A model generated the notes under the pieces. It saw only the letters and a program-made list of their open reading frames with translations, did no database searches and was not told the origin of the DNA. The translations under genes and the position numbers were made by a program. From Halobacteriovorax vibrionivorans (GTDB taxonomy: Bacteria > Bdellovibrionota > Bacteriovoracia > Bacteriovoracales > Bacteriovoracaceae), in assembly GCF_003346865.1 (NCBI RefSeq), contig NZ_QDKL01000001.1, positions 682,001 through 746,000 of the forward strand: a stretch of 64,000 bases of DNA, written 5' to 3'. Positions 26,054 through 34,835 of this stretch are shown one piece after another. The stretch's first letter is position 1, and each line of letters starts with the position of its first letter.

Positions 26054-27047
26054 AAATTTCTCGCTTCAAGATTCGTTTAAAATATTCATTCCCTTTCAAA
26101 GTTTTAATCATACGTTGTACTTCTTTGTAGAAGTGCTTATACATAAAACAAATACTTTCAATTGGGCCTTCATTTTTTATGTTCTCATACAAACAGCCTT
26201 TTCTACAGTAATTTTTTACCGAACAAGACTCACAAGCTGCCATATTTTTGTATTCTGGAATTTTAAGATATAAGTCGTCATCTTTGAAGCGATTACAGGC
26301 AATTAGCTTATCTTCAGAGAAGGATAAATGAGTATCCCCGGCACCACAATAATCAATGCGCACATCTTTAGCTGTGTAGCGTAAAATATGCCTTAAATAT
26401 GTGAGTATAATTTTTGGCATTTCAACATTATCAACGTTTTCAATATACCAATCGACCAGTTCACTAAAGCCATAATTCACTTCTTGTGCACTTTCATTGG
26501 TCCAAACACCCACATCTCGAATTAATGTTAAATCAGGATTGAGATTAAGGACTTTTTTAATATAGAGATGATTTTCTAATATATTATTATTTCCAGAGTA
26601 AATCATTGAATGACACGAAAGATCATTCAGCTTTTTTATTATTGGGAGCTTTTTTTGATAAAGATAATTGGTACCACGGCCATCATGCTGATTGCGATTT
26701 ATATCCTGCCATAGGCCATCATATGATAATGAGACTCTAACTTTATTAGCATTTAAAAATTCAACTTTTTCATCATCAAGTAAAAGACCATTGGTTGGCA
26801 TATAGAATTGCACATTGGGATCATCTTTTAGTTCTTTAGTTACTGTAACGATTTTATCCCAATGTAGGAGAGGCTCTCCTCCATAGAAATCAACTTGAAT
26901 AAGCTCTTGTGGGTTTTTAGAACGTACTTTTTCATAGGACTCAAAGAATAAGTCAGTATTAATTGACTTCTTAGAAAGCTTATCAACATTGCAGTAACTA
27001 CAATCTAAGTTGCAAGCTTCCGAGAAAGCTATTGATAAGACAATCAT
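26043..27047 (-). CDS. Radical SAM/SPASM protein
   Basis: 334 aa. CNLDCSYC gives C12, C16, C19 and DFYGGEPLLHWDK the GGEP motif; RVSLSYDGLWQDINR matches the next barrel strand. The C-terminus has YCGAGDTHL...LIACNRF and CESCSVKNYCRKGC, a textbook SPASM pattern as in anaerobic sulfatase maturases and RiPP epimerases or cyclases. It lies 10 bp after the leading fibre-type gene and overlaps the 71-aa gene, so it is an early gene of the operon. Confidence 0.92.
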   Translation of the reverse strand: MIVLSIAFSEACNLDCSYCNVDKLSKKSINTDLFFESYEKVRSKNPQELIQVDFYGGEPLLHWDKIVTVTKELKDDPNVQFYMPTNGLLLDDEKVEFLNANKVRVSLSYDGLWQDINRNQHDGRGTNYLYQKKLPIIKKLNDLSCHSMIYSGNNNILENHLYIKKVLNLNPDLTLIRDVGVWTNESAQEVNYGFSELVDWYIENVDNVEMPKIILTYLRHILRYTAKDVRIDYCGAGDTHLSFSEDKLIACNRFKDDDLYLKIPEYKNMAACESCSVKNYCRKGCLYENIKNEGPIESICFMYKHFYKEVQRMIKTLKGNEYFKRILKREIYES

Positions 27048-27056
27048 TTTATCCCT

Positions 27057-27644
27057 TTATGATTTAACTTTAACCCAGTGACGTCCATTGACCTCGATTT
27101 CAGTTTTTCCATCACCAAAAGTGTCTTTCATTTCCTTCTTCTTGTAAATGGCCACAAGACGTTCTGGAAAGTCTCTTTTTTCTTGTAATGTCATTTCAGT
27201 TAAATTTCCGTGCTCATCATTTGTAAGCGGTGTTCCACAAGGGTACTCCTGATCGACATAAGCAAGGACCCAACCACCAATAGCAATCGGAACTTCAAGC
27301 CCAGCATTACCTTCACCTACACCCATACCAAAAGTATCAGATGCAATTCCGATAACACTCAACTGACACCTTTCCGTACAAAGCCTTGCGCCTTCGACAG
27401 TGTCGATATAGCATTTTCCATATATTAATTCGTCATTAAGTAATTGAAAATCTGCGACATCATTCCAAACGGCATTAAAAACACGCGTAGCCGTCACATC
27501 ACCAGTTGCCTTGATACTACCTCTTGCAACAAAGTTTCCATTACAAGCAAAATCACCACCGGAATAATATAAATCGTTTCCACCACCAGCTGTATATGAA
27601 AAAGTTGCAGCTCCATAATTTAATGTTCCAGTTCTCAATGTCAT
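27057..27644 (-). CDS. Tail-fibre-type protein with Peptidase_G2-like C-terminal domain
   Basis: 195 aa. After a Gly-rich N-terminus (FSYTAGGGNDLYYSGG) and a short fibre-like stretch (FVARGSIKATGDVTATRVFN), residues about 58-195 follow the pattern of the autoproteolytic chaperone domain of phage appendage proteins: AVWNDVADFQ, LCTERCQ, GIASDTFGMGVG, IAIGGWVLAYVDQEYPCGTP and the C-terminal VNGRHWVKV. AAAGG precedes the ATG by 7 bases. It is the first gene of the long operon, so it may be the modified or assembled product. No export signal is visible, unlike the prepilin fusion. Confidence 0.75.
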   Translation of the reverse strand: MTLRTGTLNYGAATFSYTAGGGNDLYYSGGDFACNGNFVARGSIKATGDVTATRVFNAVWNDVADFQLLNDELIYGKCYIDTVEGARLCTERCQLSVIGIASDTFGMGVGEGNAGLEVPIAIGGWVLAYVDQEYPCGTPLTNDEHGNLTEMTLQEKRDFPERLVAIYKKKEMKDTFGDGKTEIEVNGRHWVKVKS

Positions 27645-27701
27645 AAGTACACCTTTGAAAAATTATTCTATAATTTCCTAAAACTATTATATAATAATAA
27701 C

Positions 27702-28079
27702 ATGAAACGAAGAAATTTTATTTTATCTACAGTCTTTTCACTTTTTACCTACAAATCGTTTGTACATGCATTTTCACGTGCAAAAGTAATCGACTCAGAT
27801 AACATACTAATATCTAAGGATAATGGAACCTGTATCACACTAAAGTCAGGAATGAATTACCAACTTCCTGATAATCCTAAGAGTATTCATTCTTGTATTC
27901 ATTTCAAGGTTATAAAATCAAAAAATTCGAAATCCCCTACTATAACTAGTAAGAATCACATGATAGCCGAAAAAAATGGGCAACTCATTATTGACAAGGA
28001 TATCAGCATTGAAAAGTCTCGTTTCTTTTCTCTACAGTATATTAACGAAGAGTTCGGCTGGATTGTTTTTCGCGGATAA
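27702..28079 (+). CDS. Small exported beta-rich protein, Tat-like signal
   Basis: 125 aa, divergent from the fibre-type gene. MKRRNFILSTVFSLFTYKSF resembles a twin-arginine or Sec signal peptide, and cleavage after FVHA is plausible. The mature part is beta-rich (LKSGMNYQLPDNP, AEKNGQLIIDKD, FSLQYINEEFGWIVFRG), recalling domains of tail-fibre proteins, which often end with such a W-containing strand. No family recognised. It overlaps the convergent membrane-protein gene by 38 bases. Confidence 0.6.
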   Translation: MKRRNFILSTVFSLFTYKSFVHAFSRAKVIDSDNILISKDNGTCITLKSGMNYQLPDNPKSIHSCIHFKVIKSKNSKSPTITSKNHMIAEKNGQLIIDKDISIEKSRFFSLQYINEEFGWIVFRG

Positions 28080-28794
28080 GAAATAAGAGACCGATAAGAA
28101 TTAAATTCGATACAAATTCCACCCTCATTGTTAAGACAGTTAACAGATGAAATATTATAATAGAACTTGCCCATAGATAGAGGCATGAGCGTTTTTTGAA
28201 ATATAGAAATAAACCCGAAAGTTCTAAGATTACGATCCCTAGACCAATTAGAAATAGAATAACACTTGGGATTACATCTATGATCGGCCAGCTATGATTA
28301 GTTAAAAGGTGTGATTCCTTAATAATCTCTCTGAGTCCTTCAAAGTGAAAATATCCAAGGCTTTCATTAAAAAATGCTTTAAATGAATAAAATAATTTCC
28401 AGAATCCAGACATAAAATAAATGAGAACAATGGTAAGTTTAGAAAAATCTAAAATTGCTTTGTCACTTTTTTCATCTCTTCCTTCAAATATAAAAAGAAT
28501 AGAAATATAAAACCAAGCAAATAGATCATGATCAAAATCGGCACCATTTGTTAATGCGATAATTAAAAAGAGGAAGATGGAATATAAAATGCGAAAGTAT
28601 CTACGTAAAAAGGAGCCTATTGAACCAAATATTGAAATGGCCCAAAGTATTATTAGCGGAGTGATTGAATTAAATGAGGGTAGTAAGCTTGCAACCCAAT
28701 TACCAGAGTTTTGAACTTCATAGCCTTCATAGAGATACATACTCACAAGTGGAAAAGTCATGAGGTAAAATATCTGAGATATCGTACTTAACAT
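28042..28794 (-). CDS. Integral membrane protein (HTTM/DoxX-like in outline)
   Basis: 250 aa with about seven hydrophobic helices. LIYFMSGFWKLFYSFKAFF and DHDLFAWFYISILFIFEG resemble segments of HTTM- or DoxX-type membrane proteins, though this is weak. The ATG directly follows the stop of the 43-aa gene (TAGATG), which in turn is coupled to aroB-aroA. It probably works with the 43-aa protein in the inner membrane. Confidence 0.7.
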   Translation of the reverse strand: MLSTISQIFYLMTFPLVSMYLYEGYEVQNSGNWVASLLPSFNSITPLIILWAISIFGSIGSFLRRYFRILYSIFLFLIIALTNGADFDHDLFAWFYISILFIFEGRDEKSDKAILDFSKLTIVLIYFMSGFWKLFYSFKAFFNESLGYFHFEGLREIIKESHLLTNHSWPIIDVIPSVILFLIGLGIVILELSGLFLYFKKRSCLYLWASSIIIFHLLTVLTMRVEFVSNLILIGLLFLIREKQSSRTLR

Positions 28795-28926
28795 CTACTG
28801 GCCTCTCGTTGTACTAAAGAGATTCCAACTAAAGAAAGGATATACGTTTCCTCTATAGCCTATCGACTCACATAGAATAGATAGTGATATAAAAAGAATC
28901 GTAAAAATCAATTCTGCTTTTTTCAC
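28795..28926 (-). CDS. 43-aa small membrane protein
   Basis: Start GTG at 28926 shares one base with the aroB-aroA stop (TAGTG); stop TAG abuts the next ATG. The product starts MKKAELIFTILFISLSILC, one membrane helix, and ends YPFFSWNLFSTTRGQ. The FPFxSWxxFS pattern is frequent at the lumenal end of small membrane proteins paired with HTTM/DoxX-like partners. Perfect coupling on both sides supports translation. It could also be a signal peptide-bearing small secreted protein. Confidence 0.65.
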   Translation of the reverse strand: MKKAELIFTILFISLSILCESIGYRGNVYPFFSWNLFSTTRGQ

Positions 28927-31112
28927 TAATTGATAACCTCAAAGAAATTTGGAAATGATTTTTCAACACATTCCGTATTTTCTAATTTTCCTCCACCATT
29001 AACAATCTGATAGAGGTAAGAGACCATAACCATACGATGATCACGAGGAGGTGTTAAATCGACGACACGTCCATCAGCTTTTCTGCCTTCTATTTCAAGA
29101 AGATCATTTTCTTCATCATAATGATGTTTGATATCGTATAGCTCCATTAAATCCATAACTGCATTTAAACGATCTGATTCTTTATGAACTAAAACTTCAA
29201 CACTTCTAATAATTGAGACACCATCTGCATAAGATGCGAGAAAACAAAGCGTCGGAATAAGGTCGGGACAGTCTCGACAATCAATCTCAAAGCCATTTAA
29301 ATTTTCTACACCATTAAATAGAAGCCCGTCTTTTGTAAAATCGAAGTCTCCACCTAGCTCTTCTAATAAACTTATAAATTGACTATCTGCTTGGAATCGA
29401 TCGATTCCCTTACAATTCTCAACAAGCACAGGTCCAGACATACATGCATATGCTAGTGGATAACCAAGAGAGCTAAAATCGACAGGAACTTCAAAGACTT
29501 GTTCTCCACTTTTAAATCTTTCGATTAGATTTAGTGTCATCTCCCAATATGGACGACTTGTGGACATATTAACTGGCTCCACATCGATATCGTTGGGAGA
29601 TAAGGCCATTGCCAGTCCCGTTGCAAACTGAGTTGATCTTGAGCAATCAACTTCATAAACACCTTTTGATATATTAATTGGCCCTTGAACTTGAAACCAA
29701 TTTTCTTCATCTCTTAAAACTTCGACATCTAACTCATCTAGTGCCTTTTCTAGTTCATCCATTGGACGATCAAACATTTTTTCACTTGGTATCAAATTAT
29801 ACTTATTATTTCCAAGCGAAAGTAATGGGATTAAAAAACGATTTGTTGTTCCACCATCTCCTGAGACAAGGTTAATAACTTCATCAGTCTCAATTTCACA
29901 AGCAGGAAAGGAGTCCTTTATTGTGACACTTCTTCCCTCTTTATTGATCTGTAAACCAATATGCCCAAGACAATTAAGCATATGAATAACATCTGTAGAT
30001 TCTGGAAGATCTAATAATTCAATGTCTTGTGGATATATAGCAGCTAAAACAAGCGCACGATTAGCAAAAGACTTAGATGAAGGAACGCGGATCTTCTTAA
30101 TGAAATCCTTCGTTGCTCCTTTACCGTGGGCATACTCCATTAGTCGCTTTCTTATTTCATCCAGAGACACTTCTTGAATGATAGGCTTGCCTATCCCTGA
30201 AGGTAAAATCACTTCAATTGTATTATTAGCAACGACTTTTTTATCTTTTGCAACATATTCCATAAGCTCATCGATAGGTAAATTATCTTGCCACGGACAC
30301 ATAAGAGCATTTAGACCAAAGACATGAGCAAATTGATTTAGGAACTCACTCTCTTCATCTCTTTGAAAGATGTTAAATATAAGTTTAAGCCCCCAAAATA
30401 CAGCAACTCCATGCGGTAGTTCGTAAACTTTTTCAATAGCGTGTCCTAGTGTATGTCCTAGGTTTAAGATCTTTCGAATTCCACCTTCTTTAAAGTCTTG
30501 ATCAACTATCTCTTGCTTATAACGAGCACAGCGAATTGTAATTTCATCAAATGATGCTTCATTATTGATAAGGTTAAATACCTCTTCATCTAAGAAGAAG
30601 TACTTTGCTAATTCCCCAAGGCCAGAGATGAAATGATCTTCTGGTAAACTTTGGAGAAACTCAGAACATATATAAATATTATCTGGTAAGTGAAAAGCTC
30701 CGATTAAATTCTTACCAAAGGCCGAATTCACTGCAACTTTTCCACCGATACTTGCATCAATCATTGAAAGTAGAGTTGTTGGAATAACACTCCAGCTAAT
30801 TCCTCGTAGGAGCATGGATGCAACAAGACCAGCAAAATCAGAACACGCGCCTCCACCAATAGCAACCAGGTGGGCCTTACGATGAATGCCTCTTTCTAAA
30901 AAGAATTCACATGCTTTTTCGACTTCACTTAACTTCTTACAATCTTCTCCGCCAGGAGCTATATAGATATCTACTCCATTCTTAGGATCTATTAGATCTA
31001 AGTAGAGATCATTAACATTAGAATCAATGATAATTAGTATCCGATCTGAATCGATCTCATTAATTATAGTATTAATCTTTTGAATATCACTAAAATGCTT
31101 AATTTCAGACAA
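28926..31112 (-). CDS. aroBA: Fused 3-dehydroquinate synthase / EPSP synthase
   Basis: 728 aa carrying two shikimate-pathway enzymes. Residues about 20-335 are AroB: VAIGGGACSDFAGLVASMLL, PTTLLSMIDASIGGK, LGELAKYF and the metal-site GHTLGHAIEKVYELPHGVAV. Residues about 340-728 are AroA: RVPSSKSFANRALVLAA, SGDGGTTNRFL, RPMDELEKAL, DCSRSTQFATGLAMA and the C-terminal DHRMVMVSY. All signature blocks look intact. The steps are not consecutive (2 and 6 of the pathway). Start is TTG after GAGG, one base past the aroC stop. AroB is somewhat shorter than usual at its N-terminus. Confidence 0.93.
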   Translation of the reverse strand: MSEIKHFSDIQKINTIINEIDSDRILIIIDSNVNDLYLDLIDPKNGVDIYIAPGGEDCKKLSEVEKACEFFLERGIHRKAHLVAIGGGACSDFAGLVASMLLRGISWSVIPTTLLSMIDASIGGKVAVNSAFGKNLIGAFHLPDNIYICSEFLQSLPEDHFISGLGELAKYFFLDEEVFNLINNEASFDEITIRCARYKQEIVDQDFKEGGIRKILNLGHTLGHAIEKVYELPHGVAVFWGLKLIFNIFQRDEESEFLNQFAHVFGLNALMCPWQDNLPIDELMEYVAKDKKVVANNTIEVILPSGIGKPIIQEVSLDEIRKRLMEYAHGKGATKDFIKKIRVPSSKSFANRALVLAAIYPQDIELLDLPESTDVIHMLNCLGHIGLQINKEGRSVTIKDSFPACEIETDEVINLVSGDGGTTNRFLIPLLSLGNNKYNLIPSEKMFDRPMDELEKALDELDVEVLRDEENWFQVQGPINISKGVYEVDCSRSTQFATGLAMALSPNDIDVEPVNMSTSRPYWEMTLNLIERFKSGEQVFEVPVDFSSLGYPLAYACMSGPVLVENCKGIDRFQADSQFISLLEELGGDFDFTKDGLLFNGVENLNGFEIDCRDCPDLIPTLCFLASYADGVSIIRSVEVLVHKESDRLNAVMDLMELYDIKHHYDEENDLLEIEGRKADGRVVDLTPPRDHRMVMVSYLYQIVNGGGKLENTECVEKSFPNFFEVIN

Positions 31113-31113
31113 T

Positions 31114-32106
31114 TTAAACCTCGTATGCCTTTTGTCTTAAAAAATGATCTGCTAAAACGACTCTTACCATTGATTCCACGACAACAACTGCACGCGGAAG
31201 AATGCATGGGTCATGACGTCCTTCTTTTGCATTTGCGCCAACTGTTGAAGTGGGCTTAAATGTTAAATCTAAGTTAATCATCTCACCATTACTTATTCCA
31301 CCTTCAATTCCCCCAAAATTTGCACTATCAACGCTTACTTCTTGTCCACTCATATCGGCCATTTTCACACCTGCACCAAATGAGAATGCGACACAAGCTC
31401 CAATTGATAAAACAGCTTTTGCAAGATCTGCTTTCAGCTTATCAAAAGCAGGCTCCCCAAGACCGACTGGACAATTTTCAATATTAACGGAAATTCGACC
31501 ACCAACAGAATCGCCCTTGGCCTTTAAATCAATCAAGTACTTTTCAATCTCTTGATCTTTACTAGGATCTCCAAAATTATAAGTTCCTAAATCTTGTGGA
31601 AAAGACTTAATTATATTTTCACATTCAAACGGCCCAAGCTTAGAAATAAAAGTATTAACTTTCACCTTAGGAAGAACCAAACTTGCAAAATAACCAGCAA
31701 CAACACGTGCAACTGTTTCTCGTCCACTACTTCTTCCACCACCACGATGATCTCTAATTCCATACTTTAAATCATAAGTTCGATCAGCATGACCAGGCCT
31801 ATAATTATCTTTTAATTTATCGTAATCCTTACTTCGTTGATTAGTATTTCGAATGATAACAGCGATTGGTGTTCCCAAAGTCTTATTTTCAAAAACACCT
31901 GAGAGAATCTCTGCTTTATCTGCTTCTTTACGGGCAGTCACTCCCTTTGAGCGACCAGGTGCTCTCTTATCAAGCATTGCCTGTAAATCTTCTAGATTAA
32001 AATCAAGACCACTTGGTACTCCATCAAGAACAACACCAAGTGCTGGGCCATGGGATTCACCAAAGGTAGTCATTGAAAACATTTTACCAAATATACTTCC
32101 GCGCAT
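31114..32106 (-). CDS. aroC: Chorismate synthase
   Basis: 330 aa. Catalyses the last step from EPSP to chorismate using reduced FMN. It shows the family start GSIFGKMFSMTTFGESHG, then RPGHADRTYDLKYGIRDHRGG, GRSSGRETVARV and ISNGEMINLDLTFKP near the C-terminus. It is first in the operon with aroB-aroA, so the enzymes for steps 2, 6 and 7 are co-expressed. The start ATG at 32106 matches the family N-terminus. Confidence 0.96.
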   Translation of the reverse strand: MRGSIFGKMFSMTTFGESHGPALGVVLDGVPSGLDFNLEDLQAMLDKRAPGRSKGVTARKEADKAEILSGVFENKTLGTPIAVIIRNTNQRSKDYDKLKDNYRPGHADRTYDLKYGIRDHRGGGRSSGRETVARVVAGYFASLVLPKVKVNTFISKLGPFECENIIKSFPQDLGTYNFGDPSKDQEIEKYLIDLKAKGDSVGGRISVNIENCPVGLGEPAFDKLKADLAKAVLSIGACVAFSFGAGVKMADMSGQEVSVDSANFGGIEGGISNGEMINLDLTFKPTSTVGANAKEGRHDPCILPRAVVVVESMVRVVLADHFLRQKAYEV

Positions 32107-32189
32107 TATAACTCCTATCCCCTTATTATCACCTTAAATATATAAATATTCCAATCGCAGCTGCTAGGTAAATATGTTATTAATTATGA

Positions 32190-32903
32190 ATGGAAAACTT
32201 AAAATACTTAAAAGATGTCATGAGCCTAGATAAAGTCATATTAGGCTTAAAGCAAGCTAATAATGAAGAGTTAAAGCGTATTGAATTTCTCATTAAGCAA
32301 AAAGACAAGAAAGAAGAGGAAATTGCTCAACTACGTAATGATACCAAGCAAGCAAAAGAGCAGGTTACGGCCAATGAAAAGTCGATTTTCGAAATAGAAA
32401 AAAAACTAGAACAAAGTAGAGCAAATCTCAATGCTGTCACTAGTCAACAACAAGAAGAAGCATTAAGCGTAAGCATAAAAAAGCAAGAAGATGAGTTTGA
32501 AGGCTTGCAAGATAAAACATTAGAGCTTCTAGAAATGATCGAAGAAAAAGAAGCTCTTCAAAAAGAGGCCATTGAGTTTATTACCGGTATCACAAATACA
32601 ATTGATGAGATTCAAGCAGAGGTCGATCAAGGCAATAAGGCCAATGAAAGTAAAGTTTTAAGTTTGGAAAATCAAATTGAAGGACTTTTAAGTGAAATAC
32701 CTCCAGAAGCTGTGAAATTATATAAGATGGCCGCAGCAAAACGGGCCCATGATGCTTGTACATTTCTTATTGGACAAAGTTGTGGCAGCTGTAAATTTAC
32801 ATATGCAGTAGGAGAGGTTGCTACTTTTAATAAAGGAATTGATCTGATTCTTTGCAAGGGATGCCAAAGGTTACTCCTTCCTGCACCCCTAAGAGATATT
32901 TAA
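32190..32903 (+). CDS. Coiled-coil protein with C-terminal C4 zinc ribbon
   Basis: 237 aa. Residues about 25-165 form a long antiparallel coiled coil; the C-terminal about 50 residues have CGSC and CKGC pairs (SCGSCKFTYAVGEVATF, ILCKGCQRLLLP), a zinc-ribbon pattern. This is the widespread zf-RING_7/CT398-like family found in many bacteria and often annotated as a nucleic-acid-binding or secretion-associated protein. The exact role is unknown. It is divergent from aroC. Confidence 0.85.
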   Translation: MENLKYLKDVMSLDKVILGLKQANNEELKRIEFLIKQKDKKEEEIAQLRNDTKQAKEQVTANEKSIFEIEKKLEQSRANLNAVTSQQQEEALSVSIKKQEDEFEGLQDKTLELLEMIEEKEALQKEAIEFITGITNTIDEIQAEVDQGNKANESKVLSLENQIEGLLSEIPPEAVKLYKMAAAKRAHDACTFLIGQSCGSCKFTYAVGEVATFNKGIDLILCKGCQRLLLPAPLRDI

Positions 32904-34294
32904 TAAAAATATTGTTCAAGCTTTCCGTAGATATCAAGTAAGTTGAAATATAATTTTTCTCTTCTACTAATATATTCTACGTATTTATTTTCAGTATTTA
33001 TAAGGCGCTCTTCTGCACTTATCACGTTATCAAAGTCAGCTCGTCCTCTTGAATATAATTTATTATATTCTTTAACAGATAGTGTTGCTAACTTATGCCT
33101 TTTTAAAACTAAGTCGATTGTTTTATCAATTAATCGCATTGTATTTGTCAGGGCCTCAAGTTGATTCTTAGTTCTAACTCTAGCTAGTCTCTGCTGATAC
33201 TCTGTATTCATACGATTAATTTTTGCTTGTTTTAGAGAGTTCTCATCAGCACTAAAGCCAAGTGGTATAACTACCGTTAGTCCAACTTCTGTAGCATCAT
33301 TATCAGAACCAAAAGTTCCGTCACTAAAAACATTTCCGTTGTTTGCTGTGACAGTTGAATAGGCATTTGTCTTATAGGCACCCATTAATTCAATCGTTGG
33401 AAAAACTGAATTATCAAACTTTTCTACCGTCTTATTTAGAGACTCAAGTTTTTTGTTCAAAGCTTGTATTGTAAGGTTCGAGTCAATATTACCTTCTTCA
33501 ATTGGATCTAACTTAATTTTCTCAATACGATATAAGCTAATATCACTAAAGCGATGTCCTCTTTCGAGTTTACTTTCTAATGACTTTTTAAAAGTTTCTA
33601 ATTGTGATTCCAATTCAGCATATTCTTCACTTACAGAGTTTACCTGTGCTTGTGCAGAATAGAGATCAACTCTCTCACGTAGTCCATCTCTTACCTGTTT
33701 TTGAACAAAGTTAAGTCTACGAACGGCCCTCTTCTTTGCTTCATCTTTTAAATTCAATAATGTCTTTGTTTTTTTATAATCGAAATAGCTTTCAATAAGC
33801 TCTAATACATTTTGAGATCTTTGCGCATCAAATTCGTATTTTGTTGAATATACTTCTTGTGCAGCAATTTCTTTATCCATTTTGTCATTGCGGCCTAAGA
33901 AGTTCTTACCAAGATCTTGTGTATAACTTACTTCTTGATTATAACCTTCATATTCAGTGCCACCATTAAAGTCGATATAAGATCCAGTGATCGCAAACTT
34001 TCCACCATAGATATTTTCTTTCGATAATTCAGCTGCCGAAGTATAGGCCTTATATGTATTAATTAAATTTGGGTTATTAGGATTCGAAATAAGTCCTACG
34101 TTATTAAATTCATTCAACAAACTGAGGGTCCATGGTCTTTTATCATCACTTTGAAGTTCAAAATTAAGTTTTGCTAACTCAAAATTATATCCAGCTTGTT
34201 TGATCTCAGTAGAATTTTTTAGATATTCTCTTACATAACTTTTAAGATTAGCACTGGCGTTTAATGATAGAATCGCCAATAAAATATATTTCAT
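32900..34294 (-). CDS. TolC-family outer membrane protein
   Basis: 464 aa. Signal peptide MKYILLAILSLNASA, then the long helical, heptad-rich segments of an outer-membrane efflux channel (AKKRAVRRLNFVQKQVRDGL; LYSAQAQVNSVSEEYAELES; a second copy after residue 300: LIDKTIDLVLKRHKLATLSV and YNKLYSRGRADFDNVISAEE). The duplicated layout and length are typical. No inner-membrane partner genes are adjacent, so the transporter it serves is unknown. Its end overlaps the convergent zinc-ribbon gene by 4 bases. Confidence 0.9.
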   Translation of the reverse strand: MKYILLAILSLNASANLKSYVREYLKNSTEIKQAGYNFELAKLNFELQSDDKRPWTLSLLNEFNNVGLISNPNNPNLINTYKAYTSAAELSKENIYGGKFAITGSYIDFNGGTEYEGYNQEVSYTQDLGKNFLGRNDKMDKEIAAQEVYSTKYEFDAQRSQNVLELIESYFDYKKTKTLLNLKDEAKKRAVRRLNFVQKQVRDGLRERVDLYSAQAQVNSVSEEYAELESQLETFKKSLESKLERGHRFSDISLYRIEKIKLDPIEEGNIDSNLTIQALNKKLESLNKTVEKFDNSVFPTIELMGAYKTNAYSTVTANNGNVFSDGTFGSDNDATEVGLTVVIPLGFSADENSLKQAKINRMNTEYQQRLARVRTKNQLEALTNTMRLIDKTIDLVLKRHKLATLSVKEYNKLYSRGRADFDNVISAEERLINTENKYVEYISRREKLYFNLLDIYGKLEQYFY

Positions 34295-34424
34295 GTGGTC
34301 CCCACGTTATTACTTATCTTTATTACGAATGAAGTTAAAAAAAGTTTTACCAATTTATTCAACCCATGACTAGATACCGTGTAAGTCTTTGACATTCAGC
34401 GTGACATAGGGCATAAATCCAACA

Positions 34425-34782
34425 GAGTTAAGGAGACTATCGCTGGTTTATTATATTTCGGTATAATAGACGGGAGGAAAGTCCGGGCACCATACGGCAG
34501 CTTAGCGGGTAACGCCCGTCGGTCGCGAGACTAGGACAAGTGCAACAGAGAAGAAGTACAGGGGTTTGAACTCGATTGGGGTAGCTTCGGCCGGCCAATC
34601 AGTGACGAGATTTATCTCACCTGCTGTAGTGAAAATAGGTAAACTCTAGGCGGTGCAAGCTTGAATAGGTCAACTTATGGGGTAGCCGGCCCTTGTTGAC
34701 GGGTTAAGCGCTCGAGCCAGTGGGTAACTACTGGCCTAGACGAATGATAGTCCAATACAGGACCCGGCTTATACCTTAACTC
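34425..34782 (+). ncRNA. rnpB: RNase P RNA (class A)
   Basis: About 358 nt. P1 is formed by GAGTTAAGG (34425-34433) and CCTTAACTC (34774-34782). Conserved core blocks are GAGGAAAGTCCGGGC near 34474, ACAGAGAAG, GGGTAAC-containing stems and the 3' core AGACGAATGATAGTCC near 34739, with ACAGGACCCGG before P1 closes. It is the RNA subunit of RNase P, which matures tRNA 5' ends. Ends are set by P1 pairing and may differ by a few bases. Confidence 0.95.
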
Positions 34783-34835
34783 TATTTTTACAAATGTGTC
34801 GTTTCGGCGACACATTTTTCATTTCAGGGGGAATA

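Noticed and set aside
8611..27644. Prophage or phage-tail island
   Set aside because: S74 and G2-like domains are present, but there are no capsid, portal, terminase, tail tube or lysis genes, and the enzymes are biosynthetic.
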